Shown: positions 1-11,427, counted from the stretch's first letter. The stretch: 18,542 nucleotides of DNA from DASRTE01 sp035316885 (GCA_035316885.1 DATHII010000110.1:1-18542), one strand, 5' to 3'. Notes: generated by a model not told the origin, from the letters alone. Numbers and translations are program-made.

Positions 1-1
1 C

Positions 2-280
2 GCCCTGCTGGAGACGGCCCAGGACCGGCTCGCCCGCTGGCGCCGTGCCGTGGCCGCGGGCTTCGGCCCCGATGCCACTGGTGTGCTGAGCGAGGTACGG
101 GCCCGCCTCGCCGACGACCTCGACACCCCGGCCGCGCTCGCTGCCGTCGATGGCTGGGCAGATCAGGCCCTTGCCCATGATGGACGCGACCCGACGGCGC
201 CCGCCGTCGTACGCGCCCTCGCCGACACCCTGCTCGGCGTCGACCTCGAGGACAGTCACTCGTCGCGGCGGCGCAGGTAG
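2..280 (+). CDS. mshC: MshC C-terminus (cysteine:GlcN-Ins ligase), 5'-truncated by window edge
   Basis: This is the last 92 residues of an ORF open at the left edge, ending at TAG 278-280. MshC is a cysteinyl-tRNA-synthetase-like enzyme that joins cysteine to 1-D-myo-inosityl-2-amino-2-deoxy-alpha-D-glucopyranoside with ATP, the penultimate step of mycothiol synthesis in the cytosol. What is visible is the helical tail with the family signature around RARLADDLDTPAALAAVDGW, seen in both MshC and CysS. The short tail ending GVDLEDS followed by arginines, with no CysS anticodon-binding extension, favours MshC. The adjacent PAC2 and metH genes match the mycobacterial mshC neighbourhood (established knowledge). 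The catalytic HIGH and KMSKS motifs lie outside the window, so an ordinary CysS cannot be fully excluded. The 3' end overlaps the convergent PAC2 gene by 25 nt. Confidence 0.82.
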   Translation, partial: ALLETAQDRLARWRRAVAAGFGPDATGVLSEVRARLADDLDTPAALAAVDGWADQALAHDGRDPTAPAVVRALADTLLGVDLEDSHSSRRRR

Positions 281-1098
281 CGCTCGAACTCGCGGGCGAT
301 GTGCTCGCCCGACGCCTCGGGCAGCTCGGTCGTGTCGCGGGCCTCTTCCAACCGGCGGACATACTCGGCGATCTCGGGATCCTCGGTGGCAAGCTCCTCG
401 ACGCCGTGCTGCCATGCGCGGGCCTCGTCGGGCAGGTCGCCGAGCGGAACGGGCAGGCCGAGCAGGTCCTCGACCCGGCGGAGGAGTACGAGCGTCGCCT
501 TCGGGCACGGCGACTGGGCGACGTAGTGCGGGACGGCCGCCCACAGCGTCGTCGCCGTCAGGCCGGCCTTCGTGGCGGCGTCCTGCAGGACGCCGACGAT
601 GCCGGTCGGTCCCTGGTAGCGCGAGGGCTCGAGCCCCATGGACCGGGCGCTCTCGTCGTCGCTGGTCGAGACCGTGACCGGAACCGGCCTCGTGTGCGGG
701 ACGTCGGCAAGCAGTGCGCCGAGGGTGAGGACACGCTCCACGCCGAGTTCGGCCACGACACTGAGAAGTTCGGCGCAGAAGGCGCGCCACCGCATGTTGG
801 GCTCGATGCCGCGGATCAGGACGACGTCGCGGCCGGAGTCCGGCGGCCGGGCCACGGAGACACGCGTGGTCGGCCAGTCCAGACGACGCACGCCGGACTC
901 GTCGACCGAGACGTTGGGCCGGTTCACCTGGAAGTCGTAGTACTCCTCCGGGTCGAGATGCGCCAGCGGCACGGCCTGCCAGGCCCGTTCGAGATGTTCG
1001 ATGACGGCCGTTGCCGCCTCACCGGCGTCGTTCCACCCTTCGAAGGCGGCGACCAGCACGGGGTCGTCCAGCTCTGGCACGGCGTCGAGCTCTACCAC
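256..1098 (-). CDS. PAC2 family protein (proteasome-assembly-chaperone-like)
   Basis: The product is 280 residues from a GTG start (VVELDAVPELDDPVLVAAF). The start was chosen because GAGGAG lies six bases upstream and because the family's N-terminal signature LVAAFEGWNDAGEAAT begins about 13 residues in. The reading frame stays open far upstream to 2205, but that part is antisense to metH and is not protein-like. The PAC2 fold is related to eukaryotic proteasome assembly chaperone 2. Actinobacterial members such as Rv2125 are about 290 residues, so this length is normal, but their biochemical role is poorly defined. Other recognisable family segments are VVLIRGIEPNMRWRAF and LTLGALLADVPHTRPVPVT. 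The C-terminus is acidic then basic (ending YLRRRDE). The gene is divergent from metH (120-bp gap) and convergent with mshC. Confidence 0.88.
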   Translation of the reverse strand: MVELDAVPELDDPVLVAAFEGWNDAGEAATAVIEHLERAWQAVPLAHLDPEEYYDFQVNRPNVSVDESGVRRLDWPTTRVSVARPPDSGRDVVLIRGIEPNMRWRAFCAELLSVVAELGVERVLTLGALLADVPHTRPVPVTVSTSDDESARSMGLEPSRYQGPTGIVGVLQDAATKAGLTATTLWAAVPHYVAQSPCPKATLVLLRRVEDLLGLPVPLGDLPDEARAWQHGVEELATEDPEIAEYVRRLEEARDTTELPEASGEHIAREFERYLRRRDE

Positions 1099-1206
1099 CC
1101 GCTGCTCCTCGGTCTCGGGGCCTCGCCGCCAGCGTACGACCTCGCGGCGGCACCACCCAGCGTCCCGATGGGCGGACCACGACGTCCAGAACGTGAGCCG
1201 CACGAC

Positions 1207-1212
1207 TAACCT
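1207..1212 (+). promoter_or_regulatory. Candidate -10 box for leaderless metH
   Basis: TAACCT fits the actinobacterial -10 pattern TANNNT and is followed by exactly six bases before the GTG at 1219. Transcription would therefore begin at or next to the start codon. There is no convincing Shine-Dalgarno at a usable distance and no clear -35 box. No cobalamin riboswitch fits in the 120-bp gap to the PAC2 gene. Confidence 0.4.
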
Positions 1213-1218
1213 CGTGGG

Positions 1219-4725
<3,507 letters not shown>

Positions 4726-4757
4726 TCCTGCGCGGGTCGGGGTGTCAGGACTGATGG

Positions 4758-4763
4758 GATAAT
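4758..4763 (+). promoter_or_regulatory. Candidate -10 box for leaderless HAD gene
   Basis: GATAAT, one mismatch from TATAAT, is followed by exactly six bases and then the ATG at 4770. No Shine-Dalgarno is present, which argues for a leaderless transcript starting at the A of ATG. No clear -35 box is seen at 16-18 bp. Confidence 0.45.
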
Positions 4764-4769
4764 TGGCGA

Positions 4770-5519
4770 ATGCCCCCTACGCTTCCAGCCGCTGTCCTCT
4801 GGGACATGGACGGCACGCTGGTCGACACCGAGCCGGAGTGGATCGCCTGCGAGCGCGAGCTGGTCGAATCCCACGGCGGGATGTGGACCACCGAGGACAG
4901 TCTCGCCCTGGTCGGCCTCGACCTGCTCACGGCGGCCGCCTATATCCGCGAGCGGAGCGGGCTACCGATGACTGCGGAGCAGATCGTCGACTGGATGGTC
5001 GACTGGATGGTCGACCGCGTCGTCAGGAAGGTCACCTGGCAGCCAGGTGCGCGCGAACTTCTGCGCCTGCTCAACGCGGCCGGAGTCCCGTGCGCGCTGG
5101 TGACGATGTCGTACCGCCGGCTGGCGGAGGCTGTCGTCCGCGGACTGCCGGCGGGCACCTTCGATGCCGTGGTCACCGGTGACGAGGTCGAGCACGGTAA
5201 GCCGCACCCCGAGCCATACCTGAGGGCCGCCGCCCTGCTCGGTGTCGAGCCGTGGGCCTGTGTGGTTCTGGAGGACTCGTCGACCGGCGCAGCGGCCGGT
5301 CTGGCGGCGGGTTGCCGGGTGCTCGCAGTGCCCCATGTCGTCGACATCGATCCCGCACTCGACGTCACGGTTCTCCCGTCGCTCGCAGGGCTGCGGCCGG
5401 CCGATCTCGCGGCGGCGGTTCGTCGCGACGAGCGTCCGCCGGCCACTTCGACGTTGGACGGGTTCGGCAGAGGGAAGTTCCGTCAGATGACGGGTGCCAC
5501 GCGGCAGGCCCGCCAATAG
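4770..5519 (+). CDS. HAD superfamily hydrolase, subfamily IA (beta-phosphoglucomutase-like phosphatase)
   Basis: This 249-residue cytosolic protein has all four HAD motifs. Motif I is DMDGTLVDT, with predicted nucleophile D12 and acid/base D14. Motif II is in ALVTMS (T112). Motif III is K144 in HGKPHPEPY. Motif IV is LEDSSTG (E168, D169). The helical cap between motifs I and II (about 20-90) places it in subfamily IA, like phosphoglycolate phosphatases, beta-phosphoglucomutases and sugar-phosphate phosphatases. The substrate cannot be deduced. It lies 44 bp after metH in the same direction, an order also seen in other actinobacteria, but has its own candidate promoter. The cap carries a 12-bp tandem duplication (VDWMVDWM). 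The last roughly 30 residues are basic, low in complexity and beyond the usual fold. Confidence 0.9.
   Translation: MPPTLPAAVLWDMDGTLVDTEPEWIACERELVESHGGMWTTEDSLALVGLDLLTAAAYIRERSGLPMTAEQIVDWMVDWMVDRVVRKVTWQPGARELLRLLNAAGVPCALVTMSYRRLAEAVVRGLPAGTFDAVVTGDEVEHGKPHPEPYLRAAALLGVEPWACVVLEDSSTGAAAGLAAGCRVLAVPHVVDIDPALDVTVLPSLAGLRPADLAAAVRRDERPPATSTLDGFGRGKFRQMTGATRQARQ
4986..5009 (+). repeat. 12-bp in-frame tandem duplication
   Basis: GTCGACTGGATG occurs twice back to back (4986-4997, 4998-5009), followed by a third diverged half copy starting GTCGACC. It duplicates the tetrapeptide VDWM in the cap domain of the HAD protein and keeps the frame. Confidence 0.9.
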
Positions 5520-5585
5520 CCTCGCCGGAGGACTGGTTGTGGTCCACCTTGGACGGGTGGGCTGCGGCGTCGCTTCTCGCCGCGT

Positions 5586-5591
5586 GAGGTG
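5586..5591 (+). promoter_or_regulatory. Ribosome binding site deciding the M64 peptidase start
   Basis: GAGGTG lies six bases before the ATG at 5598. The in-frame GTG at 5589 overlaps this site itself, so the ATG at 5598 is the better start and removes three residues from the longest ORF. Confidence 0.65.
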
Positions 5592-5597
5592 AAACCG

Positions 5598-8192
5598 ATG
5601 AGACGAAAGATTGCCGCACTCGCCGCCGCCGGACTGCTAGGCGGCCTCCTCGCGGCTGTGCCCACCTCGTTGAGTGCGACGGCGCAGGAGGAACCACCGC
5701 TGCCGCTGCCCGATCCCGTCGTCCACGAGATCCAGATCACGGGTCCGGCCTCCGAACGGATGAACCTGATCATCCTCGGCGACGGCTACCAATGGGACCA
5801 GCAGAGCATTTTCCTCGAGGACGTGGACCGCAACCTGGCGGTCATGTGGGCGACGGAACCCTACAAGAGTTACCGCAACTATATGAACGTGTATGCGGTC
5901 GAGATCGCCTCGATCGACTACGGCGTCCGACGTGACCCGGACGGCCGGGTACGGCACCCGGACGGCACGATCCGGGATACCGGCGAGCGAGAGGGACCGA
6001 TCGACACCAAGAACACCGCCCTGCGCCTGTGGTACTCCGACGGTCTTGTCAATCCGCTGGCCCGCGGCACTACATACGGTCCCGCGCCCGTGAACTGTGA
6101 GACCTACGCGGCCTATTACCCGCCGGGCGTCAACCCCTGCGAGACCGGAAATCAGGCGCACAACCGGATCATCGACACCTACGTGGTGCCGGTAATTGGC
6201 ATCCCGCGCGGGCAGAACGTCCAGAGCCTTGCCGTCTTCAACACCTTCACCTACGGCGGCATCGGCGGCAGCAACGCCACCGCCTCCGGTGGGAGCCCTC
6301 AGGGGCCGCTGATCTCGCTGCACGAGCTGGGTCACTCCCACGGCGCGATGGCCGACGAGTACCCCTACTCGTCCCGCGACGTGGTCCGCCCCTGCTATAC
6401 CGGCGGGGAGCCAGGCAGCTTCCACCACACCATCCGCACCGATACCCAGTCGATGATCGACGACCAGTTCAAGTGGTGGCGGTGGATCGGCGAGGAGAGC
6501 CTGTCTGGCGGCACGATCGGTCTGCACGAAGGCGGCAACACCTTCCCGTGCGGCATCCGTCGGCCGAGCGAGCACTCGATCATGCGGTGGATCGGCTTCG
6601 ACTGGGACCAGGTCGGCCGTGAGCACATGGTCGCCCGGATCACCGGCCAAAGGAATGTCGGTCAGATGACGCTGAGCCACACGCCGGAGGGCACGGTGCC
6701 ACGGGACACCGTGCTCTGGGTCGAGACCCAGCATCCGAAGTCGCACCAGCTGGACGTGACCTGGCGGGTCGGGGGCCCGGAGGGCACGGTGCTCGACACC
6801 GACAACAGCCGCAACCTCGACCTTGGTCTGCTCGACCTGGAGCCAGGCACGGTCGTGCACGTCGAGGCGCGCGATCCGGTCGGCCCCGACGGCATCGACT
6901 GGGTTCGCAACCCGTCGACGGGCAACAGCGCGACCAACTCGGGCTACAACGGCCCACGGTTCGTCCAGACCCGGCAGTGGACTGTCGGCGATACGACGGT
7001 GGAGCCGTCGCTGCCAGCCGCCGAGATCACGCTCTCGTCGCTCACCAGTCAGCCGGTCAGCGGCGACGAGGTGGTCTACGTCGAGACCAACCACCCCGCT
7101 GACCGGGTGCTCGACGTGGCGTGGCGGTTGGACGGCGAGGTCGTCCCGAACCCGCACAACAGCCGGAACCTCGACCTCGAGGCGCTGGACCTGGAGTCGG
7201 GGACGTACGAGCTGACCGGGACCGTGACCGACCCAGCCGACCCCGGCGGGGTGTCCGACACGGTCGAGTGGACGGTTGACAACGTGCTGCCGACGGCACC
7301 GCGCACCCTGTCCGAGCCGTTGACCACGCTCGATGACGACCTGGAGCACCAGGTGTACTTCGGCGGGTGGGACATGCTCCTGGAGCCCCAGGACGACCAG
7401 ACCGGATACGACGAGGAGCGCTTTGTGGTCGGCCAGCTCCGGCTGAACGAGGACGGCTGGTTCAACTACTTCGGGTTCCCGGAGGAGCAGGACGCGCCGT
7501 TCAAGTTCCGGCACTCGGGCACGAACGTGAAGGCGCTCACCTACGGCAACCTGGGCACAGGCGGGCTGTCGAGGGCGACGTTCGAGCAGACGTTGCCCGA
7601 CGACCACCCGAGCGGGGGCTTCATCCCGGGCTTCGGCACGCATGTCGTCGAGCACCGGGCCATCGACCCGGCCGGAAACATAGGCGAGGCCGGCGAGTAC
7701 AGGGCAACCGTGCTGCCTGGGGAGTCGCCGGACTGCACGTCCACCGTGACAGGCCGCCGTAGCGGCACGCTGGTCGTGTCACAGGGCGTGACCTGTCTCG
7801 AGGGTGCACGCATCAACGGTGGCGTCACGGTCCAAGCCGGTGCCTCGCTGGTGGCCACGAACAGCTCGATCAGCGGTGAACTGACCGCGACGGGCGCCGT
7901 CACTGTGCAGCTGTTCGGCACGACTGTGAAGGGGTCGACCCTGATCTCGGGGACGACTGCCGATGTGACCACTGCCGGGAACACGTTCACGGGCGAGGTC
8001 ACCCTGTCCGACAACACCCAGGTGTCGGACAACGAGCGCTTCAGCCGGTTGGCAGGCGAGTACGGGCCGATCCTGGCCGGCAACCGGGTCTTCGGCTCGG
8101 TGTCGTGCACGGGCAACAGCTCCGACCCGAGCGACTTCGGAGCTGAGAACACGGTCAGCGGCGCCAAGTCCGGACAGTGCGCCGGCCTCTGA
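5598..8192 (+). CDS. Secreted M64-family (IgA-peptidase-like) zinc metallopeptidase with C-terminal beta domains
   Basis: This 864-residue exported protein starts with a Sec signal peptide: basic MRRK, a hydrophobic Ala/Leu core, and likely cleavage after A27-T28-A29 before QEEPP. The catalytic region (about 45-340) contains GPASERMNLIILGDGY and the zinc motif HELGHSHGAMADEY (H242, E243, H246, D253, E254). This is the HExGHxxxxxxDE pattern of peptidase family M64. About 356-475 and 476-560 form two related beta-sandwich-like repeats, each with WVET/YVET-NHP and NSRNLDLxxLDLExGT. About 565-700 is another beta-rich domain containing VEHRAIDPAGN. About 705-864 is a repetitive Ser/Thr/Gly/Val domain (GVTCLEGARINGGVTVQAG) resembling a solenoid. 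Eight cysteines lie in the catalytic region and C-terminal domain, consistent with an extracellular protein. There is no LPXTG or membrane anchor, so free secretion is likely. The natural substrate is unknown. The gene is convergent with the hydroxyproline locus. Confidence 0.85.
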   Translation: MRRKIAALAAAGLLGGLLAAVPTSLSATAQEEPPLPLPDPVVHEIQITGPASERMNLIILGDGYQWDQQSIFLEDVDRNLAVMWATEPYKSYRNYMNVYAVEIASIDYGVRRDPDGRVRHPDGTIRDTGEREGPIDTKNTALRLWYSDGLVNPLARGTTYGPAPVNCETYAAYYPPGVNPCETGNQAHNRIIDTYVVPVIGIPRGQNVQSLAVFNTFTYGGIGGSNATASGGSPQGPLISLHELGHSHGAMADEYPYSSRDVVRPCYTGGEPGSFHHTIRTDTQSMIDDQFKWWRWIGEESLSGGTIGLHEGGNTFPCGIRRPSEHSIMRWIGFDWDQVGREHMVARITGQRNVGQMTLSHTPEGTVPRDTVLWVETQHPKSHQLDVTWRVGGPEGTVLDTDNSRNLDLGLLDLEPGTVVHVEARDPVGPDGIDWVRNPSTGNSATNSGYNGPRFVQTRQWTVGDTTVEPSLPAAEITLSSLTSQPVSGDEVVYVETNHPADRVLDVAWRLDGEVVPNPHNSRNLDLEALDLESGTYELTGTVTDPADPGGVSDTVEWTVDNVLPTAPRTLSEPLTTLDDDLEHQVYFGGWDMLLEPQDDQTGYDEERFVVGQLRLNEDGWFNYFGFPEEQDAPFKFRHSGTNVKALTYGNLGTGGLSRATFEQTLPDDHPSGGFIPGFGTHVVEHRAIDPAGNIGEAGEYRATVLPGESPDCTSTVTGRRSGTLVVSQGVTCLEGARINGGVTVQAGASLVATNSSISGELTATGAVTVQLFGTTVKGSTLISGTTADVTTAGNTFTGEVTLSDNTQVSDNERFSRLAGEYGPILAGNRVFGSVSCTGNSSDPSDFGAENTVSGAKSGQCAGL

Positions 8193-8227
8193 CCTCATCG
8201 CTCGAGCACCCGCACGGGGAACGTGTG

Positions 8228-8253
8228 GGCGGCGGCCGTCAGGCCGCCGCCCC
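8228..8253 (+). terminator. GC hairpin terminator after the M64 gene
   Basis: There is a perfect 11-bp inverted repeat, GGGCGGCGGCC at 8228-8238 and GGCCGCCGCCC at 8243-8253, with a four-base GTCA loop. It starts 36 bases after the stop. No T-tract follows, which is usual for actinobacterial terminators. Confidence 0.75.
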
Positions 8254-8291
8254 ATTGCTGCGTCAGTTCAGGCGGCGCGCCATGTGACGAT

Positions 8292-8306
8292 GGTTCGCAT
8301 CGAACC
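8292..8306. repeat. Short perfect inverted repeat
   Basis: GGTTCG and CGAACC flank a three-base CAT loop between the two convergent terminators. It resembles a tRNA T-arm by chance, but no tRNA body surrounds it. Its function is unknown. The rest of 8193-8491 shows no gene. Confidence 0.5.
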
Positions 8307-8416
8307 CTCCTCTGCTGGGTGCAGAAAACACCGGTGAGTGCCACGTCGGCGGCTGTTGTCCGATATCAGATCGAACGTATTCAAAAGCCGACCAACCGTC
8401 ATCGGGCAGATGCCGG

Positions 8417-8450
8417 AAAAGCGCGGCACATGCACCTACGTATGTCGCGC
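8417..8450 (-). terminator. Rho-independent-like terminator after the aldehyde dehydrogenase gene
   Basis: Read on the minus strand, GCGCGACAT pairs with ATGT-gc-CGCGC (two-base bulge, ten-base loop) and is followed directly by TTTT. It lies about 40 bases beyond the stop of the gene ending at 8492. It is thus the expected end of the deaminase/epimerase/regulator/dehydrogenase unit. Confidence 0.6.
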
Positions 8451-8491
8451 CGAATGGTTGTGAAATGGCAATGCGCCGGGCACCGGAAAAA

Positions 8492-9955
8492 CTACGGCTC
8501 TGCTCCCGATGGTTGCAGCGTGCCGTTCACCCGCCGGGGAATGCCGGCCGGATTCTCGTCGCGTAGCTCGAGGGGCAAGACGTCACTGGGTGCGTTCTGG
8601 TAGCTGATCGGCCGCAGCCAGCGGCGGATCGAGGCTGCGCCGACCGACGTGTGGCCGCTGTTGGTGGTCGCTGGGTGCGGGCCTCCGTGGTGCATCGCCC
8701 AGGAGACCGCAACACCGGTCGGGTACCCGTCGAAGACCAGCCGGCCGGCCAGACCGCGCAGGACGTCGTGCAACCGCCCGACCGTGTCGACCTCGTCGCC
8801 CGCGGCGTGGACGGTGGCCGTGAGCTGTCCGGGGAGCCGGCCAAGGGTGGCGATGAGCTGGTCGAGATCGCCGTATTCGACCACCAGGGCGGTCGGGCCG
8901 AAGCATTCCTCGAGCAGGGCGTCGTCGAGGTCGGACGCCGCGACGGCGAACAGGACCGCCGCGCCGAGTCGGGGATGCCGCTCGCCGGACGTTCCCTCAC
9001 CGAGCACGGTCAGCCGTGAGGCCGTGCGCCGTCGGGTGACCTCGATGTCGAACGCCTCCTGGATCGCAGGGGTGAGCATGACGCCGGCCGGCACCTGCCG
9101 CACGGCCTCGGCGAGAGCGGTCCGCAGCTGCTCGCCGTCGGCGCCGGACGGGAGGAACAGCAGGCCGGGTTTGGTACAGAACTGGCCGGTGCCGAGCGTC
9201 ATAGAACCGACGAAGCCCTGCGCGATCTCCGCCGCCTGGCCCGATGCGGCACCGGGAGTGACGATCAGCGGGTTCAGGCTGCCCAGCTCGCCGTAGAACG
9301 GGATCGGTTCCGGACGGGTCGCAGCGAGATCCTGGAGAGCTCGGCCACCCGCGGTGGAACCGGTGAATCCGACGGCCTTGATCGCGGGATGCCGGACGAG
9401 TGCCGCGCCGGAATCGTATCCGTGGACGAGGCCCAGCGCGCCGGCCGGCAGCCAGTGTGCCGCGACGGCGTCCTGCATGGTCGACCAGCACAGCCGGCTG
9501 GTGTCCGGATGGGAGGGGTGGGCCTTGATCACCACCGGGCATCCGGCCGCGAGGGCGGACGCGGTGTCGCCGCCGGGCACACTGAACGCGAGCGGGAAGT
9601 TGCTCGCGCCGAACACCCCGACCGGGCCGAGTGGCACGAGCATCCGCCGCAGGTCGGGCCGCTGCCCCATCGGCGTCGCGGCGGGCAGGTCGATGGTCGC
9701 CTCCAGGTAGGACCCCTCCCGGAGGATCTCGCCGAACAGCCGCAGTTGGTAGCACGTGCGGGTCAGCTCCTGGGACAGCCGGCTGGCACCAAGACCCGTC
9801 TCGCTGTCGGCGGTGGCGACGATCGCGCTACGAGCGCCTTCCAACGCATCCGCGAGGCTGTCGAGCAGCGTGGCCCGACGTACGCGACCCAGCCCATCGA
9901 GGGCGGGTGCGGCCGCACCGGCGGCGCGAACGATCTTGTCGACCTCTGCGGTCAC
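8492..9955 (-). CDS. 2-Oxoglutarate semialdehyde dehydrogenase (KGSADH, aldehyde dehydrogenase family)
   Basis: This 487-residue NAD(P)+-dependent enzyme is expected to oxidise 2-oxoglutarate semialdehyde to 2-oxoglutarate, the last step of hydroxyproline catabolism. ALDH landmarks are N119 (GASNFP), K144 (VIKAHP), the dinucleotide loop GFTGSTAGG near 196, general base E223 (YGELGSLNP) and nucleophile C260 (GTGQFCTKPG). The GELGSLNP and GQFCTKPGL forms match KGSADH-type enzymes rather than betaine-aldehyde or succinate-semialdehyde types (family knowledge). Length is normal (other members of this ALDH branch are roughly 500 residues). The GTG start at 9953-9955 overlaps the TGA of the upstream PucR gene as GTGA, implying translational coupling. 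It is the last gene of the unit. A semialdehyde arising from sugar-acid catabolism could also be a substrate, but the neighbouring genes point to hydroxyproline. Confidence 0.88.
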   Translation of the reverse strand: MTAEVDKIVRAAGAAAPALDGLGRVRRATLLDSLADALEGARSAIVATADSETGLGASRLSQELTRTCYQLRLFGEILREGSYLEATIDLPAATPMGQRPDLRRMLVPLGPVGVFGASNFPLAFSVPGGDTASALAAGCPVVIKAHPSHPDTSRLCWSTMQDAVAAHWLPAGALGLVHGYDSGAALVRHPAIKAVGFTGSTAGGRALQDLAATRPEPIPFYGELGSLNPLIVTPGAASGQAAEIAQGFVGSMTLGTGQFCTKPGLLFLPSGADGEQLRTALAEAVRQVPAGVMLTPAIQEAFDIEVTRRRTASRLTVLGEGTSGERHPRLGAAVLFAVAASDLDDALLEECFGPTALVVEYGDLDQLIATLGRLPGQLTATVHAAGDEVDTVGRLHDVLRGLAGRLVFDGYPTGVAVSWAMHHGGPHPATTNSGHTSVGAASIRRWLRPISYQNAPSDVLPLELRDENPAGIPRRVNGTLQPSGAEP

Positions 9956-11322
9956 GAGTGGGAGCCCGCGAGGCGCTTGTCCTTCAGGGATCTCCCCGTG
10001 ACGAGGGTGAGGCGGCGGTCGGTAGCACGTGCGGTCCGTCGTGGCCGGTCCTCGGCCTGCCGGGCAGCGGAGAACGGCTGCGCAGGCTGCTGGCCGGCGG
10101 GAGGTCTCGGAGCGTACTGGCCCGTCAGGCGGGCGACCTTGAGCGCGAGGTGGAGCGCGAGCCGCTCCATGCCGTTCTTCAGGTCGGTATCGGCGAGCTG
10201 CTCCACACGCTGGAGCCGGTAGTAGAGCGAGGTGCGATGCAGCTTGAGGCGCTCGGCGGTGACCTGGGCGTTGCCGGCCACGTCGAGATATGTCTCCAGC
10301 GTCTCGATCAGGGGTAGGGCTTCCGGGGTGTCGAGCAGCCGGCGAAGGCCGGCGTGGACCACCGGGGGCTGCTCTCCCATTGACGCGAGCTTGACGACGA
10401 TCTGGTCCACCCCGAGCCGGGCCCAGTAGACCAGGTCGTCCATGCCCGACAGAGCTGTCGCCGCGTCGACGGCCATGCGGGCCTCTCGGTAGGACTCGAG
10501 AGCGTCGTCGAAGCGGGCACGATGGCCACCCACACCTACGACGAGAGACGCTCCGGCGGCGGATGCGGCGAGTTGGATCCGGGCCGACTCGCGAACGGCC
10601 TCCACCCTGGCGGTGAGGTCGGCGTCATCATCGCTGGCGGAAGCGAAGATCAGGACGCAGTGATCCCGTCGGACCAGGTGCAGAGCCTCGCCGCGCCGGA
10701 GTAGGCGAAGGGACTCTGCGAGCGCCTGGTTGAGACAGTCCTCGACGTCGACCGGACCCACCTGTTGCTCCGACACGACCTGGAGGATCACGGCGACCAT
10801 GCCGTCGGGCGCGCAGATGTCACCGTCGTCCACGAGGCCGCGCGCGGCGTCTGCGGCCATGGGGGAGTCGGTGAGGAGTATCTGCAGCGCGTCTGTCACG
10901 CGTGTCGTCGAGAAGAGGCTCGCGATGCTCTCGCGGTGCAGCCGGACCGCCACCTCGGACGCCTCGGCGACGCATACGTCGATTTCGTCGGCGCCCATGG
11001 ACTCGTCCGCGTCGACGAACCAGAGGTGGCCCAGCAGCATGTCCTTGTGGAGGACGGGGATGCAGACGCGCGGAAGCATGTTGAGCTCGGGGTTGCCGGG
11101 CACGCGAACCGGTCGGCGTGCCTGGTGTACTCCGAACGCCGTGAGCCATCTGCTGACCTCGGGGGAGGCGTGCCGGCGCAGGATCGAGGATTCGCGAACG
11201 TCGTCGACGGGCTGGTCGTGCGAGCTGTAAGCGATCAGTCGGAGCAGACGATCCTCGAGGATCGCCGGGCGGCCCAGGCGATCGGCCAGTTGTTCGACCA
11301 TGTGCTGCAAGGTGAGTTCCAC
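9952..11322 (-). CDS. PucR/CdaR-family transcriptional regulator
   Basis: This 456-residue regulator is read from GTG 11322 (VELTLQHMVEQL), preceded on the minus strand by GGTGGAGG. The frame is open to 11418, but that extension lacks a ribosome binding site. The N-terminal 150 or so residues look like a sensory domain (GRPAILEDRLLRLIAYS, then LGHLWFVDADESM). The middle (about 170-330) is a GGDEF-like regulatory domain typical of this family. Residues 341-399 (TLETYLDVAGNAQVTAERLKLHRTSLYYRL onward) are the PucR C-terminal helix-turn-helix. Unusually, about 57 further residues follow the HTH as a Pro/Arg-rich basic tail. PucR proteins often activate amino-acid or purine catabolic genes in response to the substrate, so a role as hydroxyproline-responsive activator is inferred. 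It is coupled to the downstream dehydrogenase gene by a GTGA overlap and lies 105 bp after the GntR gene. Confidence 0.88.
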   Translation of the reverse strand: MELTLQHMVEQLADRLGRPAILEDRLLRLIAYSSHDQPVDDVRESSILRRHASPEVSRWLTAFGVHQARRPVRVPGNPELNMLPRVCIPVLHKDMLLGHLWFVDADESMGADEIDVCVAEASEVAVRLHRESIASLFSTTRVTDALQILLTDSPMAADAARGLVDDGDICAPDGMVAVILQVVSEQQVGPVDVEDCLNQALAESLRLLRRGEALHLVRRDHCVLIFASASDDDADLTARVEAVRESARIQLAASAAGASLVVGVGGHRARFDDALESYREARMAVDAATALSGMDDLVYWARLGVDQIVVKLASMGEQPPVVHAGLRRLLDTPEALPLIETLETYLDVAGNAQVTAERLKLHRTSLYYRLQRVEQLADTDLKNGMERLALHLALKVARLTGQYAPRPPAGQQPAQPFSAARQAEDRPRRTARATDRRLTLVTGRSLKDKRLAGSHS

Positions 11323-11380
11323 GTCGCCTCCACCTGGAATAGCGAGATCTCGGCCGTTGCAGTCTCCGGAGCAGTATGAC

Positions 11381-11389
11381 ATGTCACAT
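11381..11389. promoter_or_regulatory. ATGTCACAT motif upstream of pucR-type gene
   Basis: ATGTCACAT is a 9-bp odd palindrome. It overlaps the larger palindrome TGACATGTCA (11377-11386), about 58 bases upstream of the PucR start. On the minus strand a -10-like CATACT lies just downstream. The same 9-mer precedes the oxidase gene at 17044-17052. A promoter/operator role is inferred. Confidence 0.35.
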
Positions 11390-11427
11390 GCCGCGTGCCG
11401 TGAAATGATCTTGCCCAACCCATGGGG

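Noticed and set aside
1099..1218. Cobalamin riboswitch before metH
   Set aside because: The gap is only 120 bp, no B12 box was recognised, and the -10 box touches the start codon, leaving no leader RNA.
5589..5597. GTG 5589 as start of the M64 peptidase
   Set aside because: It overlaps the GAGGTG ribosome binding site that serves ATG 5598.
5637..7655. 672-codon minus-strand ORF inside the M64 gene
   Set aside because: It is antisense shadow with no ribosome binding site or domain; the plus frame has a signal peptide and zinc motif.
8292..8306. tRNA T-arm-like GGTTCG...CGAACC
   Set aside because: No acceptor, D or anticodon stems and no CCA context are present around it.
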